Shown here in pieces: positions 7,849-14,965 of a stretch of DNA of 64,000 nucleotides. A program made the position numbers and the translations under genes. This DNA comes from Halorhabdus utahensis DSM 12940 (GTDB lineage: Archaea > Halobacteriota > Halobacteria > Halobacteriales > Haloarculaceae). Where the stretch lies: assembly GCF_000023945.1 (NCBI RefSeq), contig NC_013158.1:1054001-1118000 (forward strand), read 5' to 3'. Numbering within the stretch: position 1 is the first letter of the stretch; every line of letters begins with the position of its first letter. Below the pieces are notes generated by a model. The model was not told the DNA's origin and did not search any database. It worked only from the letters and a program-made list of their open reading frames with translations.

Positions 7849-8406
7849 CTAGGTCATCTTCCGGAGCCGTCGGAACCAGAGGGAACGGCCACCTGATCTG
7901 ACCCGTAAGATCACCCAGACGGCAATCGCGAGTCCAACGAGTGCAAACTCGAACAGAACCGTGCCGGTCGGTTCGAACTGCTGGAAGTGCGCGATGAAGC
8001 TCTGTTCGGTCTCGTATGCCGGCGGTGCCAACACCGGCCAGGCCAGATACGAGAGATCCGAGTACATACCGTCGAGGAACGCATGGAGGCCGTCACCGAG
8101 GACGTGAGTGACGTGACCCAGTGCGAACCCGAGAGTCGCCACCAGGTACGAGCGACGGGGACGGGCCCGATATGCGATCAGGAGCGCGCCCAACAGAACG
8201 GGGCCGGTCGTGACCAGTGAATGAGCGAGTGACCGGCCAGACGGCAACAGCGGGACTGTCCAGGCTAGGGGTTTGTCGATCAGGTCAGGGAACTGCGTGC
8301 CGAGCAACACGGCCAGGACCGGCAGGCCGTACCGGCGATCGCCCGTGATCGTCGCGATCCCGACGTAGCAGAGATAGCCGACAGCTGCGTGTCCCCACGG
8401 CCACAT
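7849..8406 (-). CDS. YdjM-like membrane-bound putative metal-dependent hydrolase
   Basis: This 185-residue protein has four or five transmembrane helices and conserved His/Asp positions typical of the YdjM/DUF457 family: WPWGHAAVGYL at the N-terminus, GTQFPDLIDKP, then RSLAHSLV and HVTHVLGDGLHAFLDG. These residues could bind metal near the membrane surface. The substrate is unknown for the family. The gene is convergent with the DUF58 operon and shares no operon partner. A related membrane protein lies at 27.9 kb. Confidence 0.75.
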   Translation of the reverse strand: MWPWGHAAVGYLCYVGIATITGDRRYGLPVLAVLLGTQFPDLIDKPLAWTVPLLPSGRSLAHSLVTTGPVLLGALLIAYRARPRRSYLVATLGFALGHVTHVLGDGLHAFLDGMYSDLSYLAWPVLAPPAYETEQSFIAHFQQFEPTGTVLFEFALVGLAIAVWVILRVRSGGRSLWFRRLRKMT

Positions 8407-8582
8407 TACGGGGAGGACAGTGACCCGAACGGAAATGTCTTCGTTTCCGGGGGCAGGGGAAGCAAACGCTGGACGAAAAATACTGAAAGCCCCGATAGAC
8501 CGTTATCGAACAATGGACCGGTTGACAACCACCCGAGTGGATCCCGATACTTTCTAACCCGTCGCACCACGCTGATGGGATA

Positions 8583-8858
8583 GTGACAACGCGACGCCGC
8601 CAGCAGTACGTCGTCGGCGTGCTCGCCTGGGCGTTGAGCGCCCTGCTCGTTCTCGTCGTACTGCAGTCCCTCTCCTATGAGCTGTACTTCGTCCTCACGC
8701 TGATCGGCGTCCTCGTCGTGACGGAGCTGACGGCCCCGTTCAACCTCACGCCGCGGTGGCGATCCCGGCTGAAGTGGGTGATACTGGCCGGCCTCGTCGT
8801 CTTTGCGTACGTCGTCGTCAGGCGAATCCTGTCGATACTCCCGGAGGGGGTGTTCTGA
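8583..8858 (+). CDS. small three-helix membrane protein before the DUF4350 gene
   Basis: A GTG at 8583 starts a 91-residue protein with three hydrophobic helices: GVLAWALSALLVLVVLQSL, LYFVLTLIGVLVVTEL and VILAGLVVFAYVVVR. No ATG fits. The stop overlaps the ATG of the next gene (TGATG), so the two are translationally coupled. It is probably an accessory subunit of the MoxR-associated membrane module; no catalytic feature is visible. Confidence 0.7.
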   Translation: MTTRRRQQYVVGVLAWALSALLVLVVLQSLSYELYFVLTLIGVLVVTELTAPFNLTPRWRSRLKWVILAGLVVFAYVVVRRILSILPEGVF

Positions 8859-9934
8859 TGAGAGATTTGCGTGACGTCACGGTTCCGGAAGCCGTTCTCG
8901 TAGCTATAACGATCGCGGTGGCTGGGGCGATACTGTTCGGTGCCGCGACGTCGGCGACGGCCTTCGGCGCGTTCAATTACGGCTGGGACGGAACGGCTGA
9001 TCTCCGGACGGTCGCCGGCGAAACGACCGACAGTGCCGTCCTCGAGAACGCGAGCGCGTACGACCGACTGGCAGGCAACGGGACGCTTGCTGTCGTCCTC
9101 GGCCCGAGCGAACCATACACCCCCGCAGAGCTCGAACGCATCGAGACGTTCCTGAGAGGTGGCGGAACCCTGCTCGTCGGCGGGGATTTCGGGGCCGGTG
9201 CGAACGAGTTGCTGGCTGGGATCGACGCCACGGCCAGAATCGACGGGCGATTGCTCCGTGACGAGCGAAATTACGGCCGCTCGCCGGCCTTCCCGCTGGC
9301 GACGAACGTCAACGGAACTGTGGGAGTCGACGAACTCGCCCTGAACTATCCCTCCGCGGTCGTGACGCCGAACGGCACGAACGCGACCGTGATGGCGTCC
9401 ACCTCGCCATATGCCTACGCCGACGAGAATCGCAACGGCGAACTCGACGACGCGGAGTCGATGCGGGCGTACCCGATCCTCACCCGGGAATCAGTCGGGA
9501 ACGGAACCGTTCTGACGCTCAGCGATCCGAGCGTGTTCATCAACTCCATGCTCGACCGGGGCGACAACCGGGCGTTCGCACAGACGCTGTTCGGTGATGC
9601 CCAACGAGTACGGTTCGATTACACCCACTCCGGCGGGATCCCGCCGCTCGTCCGACTGCTGAAACTGATCCGGTCGGGCCCACTCACGCAGTTCCTGTTC
9701 GGAACACTGCTCGTCGGTGGCATCGTCGTCATGGCCAGATACGGGCGGGCCATACGCAACCGGTTCAGTCGCCGGGCACCGGCAGCTGAGGATGTGGCGC
9801 TGACCGAGGCCGAGATCGTCGACCTCGTCTCGAAGCAGCATCCGGACTGGGATCACGATCGCGTCACCCGGATCGCCACACAGCTCGCGACGCGTCGATC
9901 CGGCGACAGGGACACGAGCAGCGACGATTCCTGA
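8858..9934 (+). CDS. DUF4350-type membrane protein
   Basis: The ATG at 8858, coupled to the preceding stop, gives 358 residues. An N-terminal transmembrane helix (VLVAITIAVAGAILFGAATS) is followed by an exported GATase/DUF4350-like domain. The domain has the recognisable LERIETFLRGGGTLLVGGDF strand-loop, and LTLSDPSVFINSMLDRGDN near its end. A second helix (about 283-303) and a cytoplasmic winged-helix-like tail follow. DUF4350 proteins accompany MoxR, DUF58 and DUF4129 genes in bacteria and archaea. The role is likely in envelope protein assembly; the precise function is unknown. Confidence 0.8.
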   Translation: MRDLRDVTVPEAVLVAITIAVAGAILFGAATSATAFGAFNYGWDGTADLRTVAGETTDSAVLENASAYDRLAGNGTLAVVLGPSEPYTPAELERIETFLRGGGTLLVGGDFGAGANELLAGIDATARIDGRLLRDERNYGRSPAFPLATNVNGTVGVDELALNYPSAVVTPNGTNATVMASTSPYAYADENRNGELDDAESMRAYPILTRESVGNGTVLTLSDPSVFINSMLDRGDNRAFAQTLFGDAQRVRFDYTHSGGIPPLVRLLKLIRSGPLTQFLFGTLLVGGIVVMARYGRAIRNRFSRRAPAAEDVALTEAEIVDLVSKQHPDWDHDRVTRIATQLATRRSGDRDTSSDDS

Positions 9935-9949
9935 TCGTCGAAGCCACGG

Positions 9950-12130
9950 CTAGTCGTCTGCGGGGGCGTCTGCGTCCTCACCAAAGTCCTGCCGGACAGC
10001 TGCGATCATGTCTTCGATCCGATCCGTAGGGACGCTTTCCGGCGCGAACTTCGCCTGTTCGTACAGGGTCGTCACACGCTCGAAAACAGTCGCCTGCTCG
10101 GCGGACAGTGCGTCCCTGGCTGCACGATATCGTTCGCGTGGCGTCAGGTCGGGGCGTACATCCGCAGCGGCGTATCTGCTGACCACCTCATAGAGGGAGA
10201 TGACGGCTGCGTCGGGCCAATCGTGTTCGATCGCCGCCTCGACATCGGCAAGGGTTGTTGCGGTCGGTTCTGGCGTCTGTGGCGTCTCTGTCCCGGATTG
10301 ACCGGACTGTGTCGCTGTCGGCGTCGCCGACGGCGAACGACGACGCCAGAAATACCCGGCAATGAACAAGCCAGCGACCGAGACGACACCTGCTCCCACG
10401 ACAATTGGATTCGTAAGGGCGTCCCACAGTGGGCTGCTTTGATCACCCGGTGCGTTCGGTCCGCCGGATTCACCCGGTGCGTTCGGTCCGCCGGATTCAC
10501 CCGGTGTATTCGTCTCTTGCTTCAGTCGTTCGCCGACGGCACTCGCCCGGGATGGTTCCAGGTTCGAGGTCGGTTCGTCGTAGCGGGCAGTGATGGTCAC
10601 CGACTGTCCGACCGTCGCACTCTCACTGTCGATCAACCCTGTAAAGACACCCGTCGCGTTCGTTCGGACGATGTCGACCACCGTCCCATCGACGCTGAGC
10701 CGGATCGGCTGGTCGGCGACCGGCACGCCATTGGCAGCGAGCAACTCGCCGTGAACGCGGATCGAACTGCCGTTGGTCGTCGCAAGCGAGAGGTCAGTCG
10801 GTGACGATTCGACGGTGACTGTTCGTGTCGCGCTCGATGCGGCGACTGCCCGGCTGTCGGTCCCGGCGCGGGCAGTGAGATCCACCGTCCCGTTTCGAAC
10901 GGATGGCGGGAGCTGGACAGCCGATTCGAACCTACCCGATTCGGTCGTTCGACCGGTTGCGAGTGTCCGCCCGTCAAGCGTGATCGCCACTGGTACGTCA
11001 CCGGCTGGACGTTCGGCCACGGTGACGTCGACGACGACTGACCGCTCCGCACCGAACGAGATCCGGTCGAAACTGTCGATAAACGCAACGCGAGGGTCGA
11101 CCGACGAAATGTTCGTCGTGACTGTCGTCGTGGTTGGGAGATACACCGAGGCGTTGTCCGGCGTGGCTGAGACCGTGATGGTCTGATCGCCAGTTTCGAG
11201 GTCGATCGGCCGATGGGTCAGTCGGAAGCTCCCATTCGACGCCGTGGTCGTCTTCGAACCAGGACCAGGGACGGCGAGTGCGATCACACTGTCGCCGATC
11301 GCGGTTCCGTTCTCCGTCACATACTGCCCTTCGATCACGAGAGGGTCGTCGTAGGCCGCTGTCGGTGAGACTGACGTGATTCGGAGTTCCGTCCGGACGA
11401 GAGACTGCTCGACCACGGCTTCGACCTGGGAGAGTGTACGGTTCGTCGTGTTCAAAATAGCTTGCTGGCCATCTTCAAGTGAAGCTCCAGTGATATTCGA
11501 AAGCGTTTCGTATCTCTCAACGAGCGTTTGTCCGGTCTCGTTGATGTTCGAACCGAGACGTTCGAGTCGCTTTGCGAGTCGACGAGCCTGCACGGTGTTA
11601 CCAGCTTCTTTGGCTTCCTGATACTCCTCATACAACTGCTCAAACTCACGGACTTGCTCAGAATATGTCTGTTGCGTCTGTTGGGTTTCGTTGAACGTCT
11701 TCGCGACCTGATCGTCCTGTTGGATATCAGTGTCGCCGGCGACATTGACGTATCGACCCAAATCGTTACCGAATCCCTCACCGAGAAGAGAGCGGGCTAG
11801 CTGATACTGCCCCTGACTCAGATTGATCGCACCACCTTCGAGCCGGCCCGCCATCGAACCAACGAGCCAGCGTTTGACGGCGCTCTGGGACCCATCTTCG
11901 GAGACGTTCTCCGGGTTGCGGTGATGGTCCGTCTGATTCGTACTTGTGCCGTTAGCCGAACCCTCGCCGGGAGATTGCTGTGCGATCGTCTCCGAGAGCG
12001 GGGATTGGTCCAGGACTGGGTGGGCTTCCGTGACTGGCCCGTCAGTTGCCCCGCCGACAGTGACAGCGACACCGCCGACGCCAACCAAGAGACAGCAGAG
12101 GACGGCGACCAACCGGGCGTGGGTACTCAC
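9950..12130 (-). CDS. exported multidomain protein with C-terminal DUF4129-like domain
   Basis: The product has 726 residues. A Sec-type signal peptide occupies residues 1-28. A helical region with a coiled coil (about 140-240, QQTYSEQVREFEQLYEEYQE) follows, then three or four carboxypeptidase-regulatory/Ig-like beta domains (about 255-530). A low-complexity linker with two 9-residue GESGGPNAP repeats precedes a transmembrane helix (about 568-590). The cytoplasmic end (LYEVVSRYAAADVRPDLTPR…TLYEQAKFAPESV) resembles DUF4129, usually the tail of transglutaminase-like partners of MoxR. The transglutaminase domain is absent. The gene is divergent from moxR, so both could share a control region. 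Confidence 0.7.
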   Translation of the reverse strand: MSTHARLVAVLCCLLVGVGGVAVTVGGATDGPVTEAHPVLDQSPLSETIAQQSPGEGSANGTSTNQTDHHRNPENVSEDGSQSAVKRWLVGSMAGRLEGGAINLSQGQYQLARSLLGEGFGNDLGRYVNVAGDTDIQQDDQVAKTFNETQQTQQTYSEQVREFEQLYEEYQEAKEAGNTVQARRLAKRLERLGSNINETGQTLVERYETLSNITGASLEDGQQAILNTTNRTLSQVEAVVEQSLVRTELRITSVSPTAAYDDPLVIEGQYVTENGTAIGDSVIALAVPGPGSKTTTASNGSFRLTHRPIDLETGDQTITVSATPDNASVYLPTTTTVTTNISSVDPRVAFIDSFDRISFGAERSVVVDVTVAERPAGDVPVAITLDGRTLATGRTTESGRFESAVQLPPSVRNGTVDLTARAGTDSRAVAASSATRTVTVESSPTDLSLATTNGSSIRVHGELLAANGVPVADQPIRLSVDGTVVDIVRTNATGVFTGLIDSESATVGQSVTITARYDEPTSNLEPSRASAVGERLKQETNTPGESGGPNAPGESGGPNAPGDQSSPLWDALTNPIVVGAGVVSVAGLFIAGYFWRRRSPSATPTATQSGQSGTETPQTPEPTATTLADVEAAIEHDWPDAAVISLYEVVSRYAAADVRPDLTPRERYRAARDALSAEQATVFERVTTLYEQAKFAPESVPTDRIEDMIAAVRQDFGEDADAPADD
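10443..10496 (-). repeat. 27-bp tandem repeat encoding GESGGPNAP
   Basis: Two identical 27-bp units (10443-10469 and 10470-10496), followed by a partial third, lie in frame within the linker of the exported DUF4129-like protein. Each encodes nine residues. Such in-frame repeats change copy number easily and would vary linker length. Confidence 0.85.
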
Positions 12131-12240
12131 ATTCGGACAGACTAGTTCCGGAACCGTGTTTGTTTCGACCGCTCGTTCGGCGGTGAGCAGACGCCGAAAA
12201 TGGCAAACATATTACTGTCGCCTCACCGCAGGTAGGCACA

Positions 12241-13236
12241 ATGAGTGACGCGGAGGCAGTGTACGATGCGCTACGTGAGGAGATCGGGACCGTCCTCGTC
12301 GGCAACGAAGACATCGTCGAGCAGCTCACGGTCTCGCTGTTGACGCGTGGGCACGTCCTGCTCGAAGGGGTGCCCGGTGTGGCCAAGACGACGGCGGCGA
12401 ACCTCTATGCGGAGGCGACCGGACTAACCTACAAGCGCATCCAGATGACGCCGGACATCCTCCCGGCGGACATCACAGGGACGCAAGTGTATCGCGAGCC
12501 CACCGGGGAGTTCGAACTCCAGCGCGGGCCGATCTTCGGGAACATCGTGGTCGCCGACGAGATCAACCGGGCGACGCCGAAGGCCCAGTCCGCGCTGCTG
12601 GAAGCGATGCAGGAGAACCACGTGACGATCGACGGCGAAACGCTCCCCTTACCGGATCCGTTCATGGTGATCGCGACGCAAAATCCCATCGAGATGGAGG
12701 GGACGTTCGAACTCCCGGAAGCCCAGCGCGATCGCTTCCAGTTCAAACTTATCGTGGAGACGCCGAACCAGGACGACGAACGACAGCTCCTGGATCGGTT
12801 CGACGCGGAACCGACGCTCGATGCCGATCGAATCCAGCAGGTCGTCGACGAGGAGCGTATCCGGTCGCTCCGTGACCAGGTAACCGAGCAGTACGTCGAC
12901 GACAGCGTCAAGGAGTACATTCTGGGCATCGTCGAGGCGACCCGATCCTCACCGGACATCGACGTCGGGGCGTCACCGCGAGCGACGCTGACGTTGATGG
13001 ACGCCGGGAAAGCTCGGGCGGCGATCCACGGCCGCGGGTACGTCATCCCCGACGACATCAAGCAACTCGCGAAGCCGGTCTTGCGACATCGGCTGATCCT
13101 CAGCACGGACGCCGAGTTGACTGATCGAAGCGCCGACGCGGTGATCGAGTCCATCCTTCAGTCCGTCCCGGCGACGGAACCGGACGACGCGAGCGCGCAC
13201 CCACGAGAGGACGAAATACCGTCCTCGGCCGAGTAA
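12241..13236 (+). CDS. moxR: MoxR-family AAA+ ATPase
   Basis: The product has 331 residues. Walker A is GVPGVAKTT (43-51), Walker B is VVADEINRA (about 102-110), and the sensor-type IATQNPIEMEGTFELPEAQRDR segment and lid domain are complete. MoxR ATPases act as chaperone-like motors on DUF58/VWA partners, which are encoded at 5.05 kb. The start at 12241 follows a TATA-like ACATATTAC at about 12207-12215 with leaderless spacing. The gene is divergent from the DUF4129-like gene and is not in an operon with DUF58, an unusual separation. Confidence 0.93.
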   Translation: MSDAEAVYDALREEIGTVLVGNEDIVEQLTVSLLTRGHVLLEGVPGVAKTTAANLYAEATGLTYKRIQMTPDILPADITGTQVYREPTGEFELQRGPIFGNIVVADEINRATPKAQSALLEAMQENHVTIDGETLPLPDPFMVIATQNPIEMEGTFELPEAQRDRFQFKLIVETPNQDDERQLLDRFDAEPTLDADRIQQVVDEERIRSLRDQVTEQYVDDSVKEYILGIVEATRSSPDIDVGASPRATLTLMDAGKARAAIHGRGYVIPDDIKQLAKPVLRHRLILSTDAELTDRSADAVIESILQSVPATEPDDASAHPREDEIPSSAE

Positions 13237-13240
13237 TCTG

Positions 13241-14965
13241 TCAGCAACTTCTCGACAGACCGGGTGGACGGACGATCGTGAGCGGATCGGGTGCCGAATT
13301 GCTGTAGATGCGATCGTTCGCGTGCATGTACTTCCAGAGACGGCCGTCGTCGATCACGATCGGGGGTTGGGGAAACACCTGTGCGCCAGTCGTCGTCCAG
13401 GAGGACTGGACGACTGTCGGACAGCCCGGCGGCGGGCCGCCCTCGATCCAGTCGAAAACGGGGGCCACGCGATGGAGTGTCGTGTTCGTCCCGGAGTTCC
13501 CCGGCGAAAAGTATCGGGAAACACGCGAAATATGATCGTCGCTGGTCCACTCCGGCAGCGACGTGACGCTGAACTCGGCGGCCGCGAACTCCCCTGACGT
13601 CGTGACGCCCTTGTAGGGAAGGTACTCCAAGCCGGCGAACGCCACCGGAATGGAGATCGCCATACAGATCACTACCCCAACGACTGCCACAGTGGACACT
13701 CCCTGTCGCCATGACTGGCGGGGCACCACTCGACCCATTCGATCCAGCAGCGTGCCGATCCCGAGCGCGACGAAGACGGCGATCGGGAGATGAAGGAACG
13801 TCTGGACGCGATAGGCAGTGTTGTAGTATTCAGGAGTGAGCGTCGCGGTGAATGACATGCCCGCGATGGCGAACCCGGCTCCAAGGAGTGCCAACAGCGC
13901 GAGCCATTCGGGCATCGAACGGTCACCCAGCGGGACCGCCCAGGCCCCGATCGTGAGCGGAATCAACAGGGGCAGCACCAGCAATACGACTGCGTCCGGC
14001 GTCGTCCCCATTCCAGGGAAGACGGGACGGACAGCGTTGACAGCCGCAATCGCGACGAAGCTCGCGAACGTCCCGGTGAGCAACAGTCGCTGGGTCCGGG
14101 TTCCGAGACGCGAAAATCGGGCCAGCAGCAGACCGACGAGGATGAGCCAGGCGGCCAACAGTCCCGGCGCGTAACTGATCCGCTGTGACTGGATGACGGT
14201 TGCCGGCGTGAGTGCGGCAATGCCCCAGGAGTAGCCCACGAAATAGCCCAGGAACCCGAGTGCGACGAGACCCCCGACCAGGAGGGTTCGGACGCTGACG
14301 CGACGGACACAGACGACCAGGACGAGGGCGAACAGCGCGACCATGCTGTCGAGGTTATGCAACGGCGGCAAACTCACGAGGAGTGCCCCGAGCACGACGT
14401 ACCAGCGACGTCTGCCGTCCGGCATCGACCGAGCCAGGACGAGTGCAGCCAGCGGGACGACGAGGAGCCCGACAGTCTGTTCGTCGACGGGCATCGACCG
14501 GTGAAGGTAGACGCCATCGACCGCGAGCAGGAGGCTGGCAAGCGATCCAGCGAGCCGGCGTCCCGAGAGTGACCAGCCCAGTCGTCCGGTCAGTCGATGA
14601 GCAAAGACGGCGGCCACGAGCGACGGAAGTGCGCCGACGATGGCGATCACCGGCTGGGAGAGGAACCGACTCGGATGACCGACGACCGTTTCCCAGATGG
14701 CAAGCATCGTGGTGAAATGAAAACTGTCAGCCGGGAGCCCGTCCAATGGTAAGTGGCCGGTGGCGATGGTCTCCCTGACGAGGCCGGCGTAGACGATCCC
14801 GTCGGGGTTGAACGGCAGCGGGGACCAGAACAGCGGCCCCATCCGGAGCGCGACCGCGACGCTGAACGCGGCCAGGAGGCCGAGGAGATACTGCGCCCTC
14901 GACAGCCGGACTGGTGCCCACAGACAACTGGCTCCGGTCGAGTGACCACGATCGGGGCCGATCAT
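13241..14965 (-). CDS. large polytopic membrane protein, GT-C-like
   Basis: The ATG at 14963-14965 overlaps the stop of the ABC permease gene by 4 bp and gives 574 residues; the longer open frame is antisense artefact. About twelve transmembrane helices follow an early FNPDGIVYAGLVRETIATGH loop, and a soluble C-terminal domain of about 110 residues faces outside. The acidic first loop after helix 1 and the overall layout resemble GT-C fold glycosyltransferases, but no DxD is clear. Translational coupling to the ABC genes suggests a shared envelope function. Confidence 0.6.
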   Translation of the reverse strand: MIGPDRGHSTGASCLWAPVRLSRAQYLLGLLAAFSVAVALRMGPLFWSPLPFNPDGIVYAGLVRETIATGHLPLDGLPADSFHFTTMLAIWETVVGHPSRFLSQPVIAIVGALPSLVAAVFAHRLTGRLGWSLSGRRLAGSLASLLLAVDGVYLHRSMPVDEQTVGLLVVPLAALVLARSMPDGRRRWYVVLGALLVSLPPLHNLDSMVALFALVLVVCVRRVSVRTLLVGGLVALGFLGYFVGYSWGIAALTPATVIQSQRISYAPGLLAAWLILVGLLLARFSRLGTRTQRLLLTGTFASFVAIAAVNAVRPVFPGMGTTPDAVVLLVLPLLIPLTIGAWAVPLGDRSMPEWLALLALLGAGFAIAGMSFTATLTPEYYNTAYRVQTFLHLPIAVFVALGIGTLLDRMGRVVPRQSWRQGVSTVAVVGVVICMAISIPVAFAGLEYLPYKGVTTSGEFAAAEFSVTSLPEWTSDDHISRVSRYFSPGNSGTNTTLHRVAPVFDWIEGGPPPGCPTVVQSSWTTTGAQVFPQPPIVIDDGRLWKYMHANDRIYSNSAPDPLTIVRPPGLSRSC

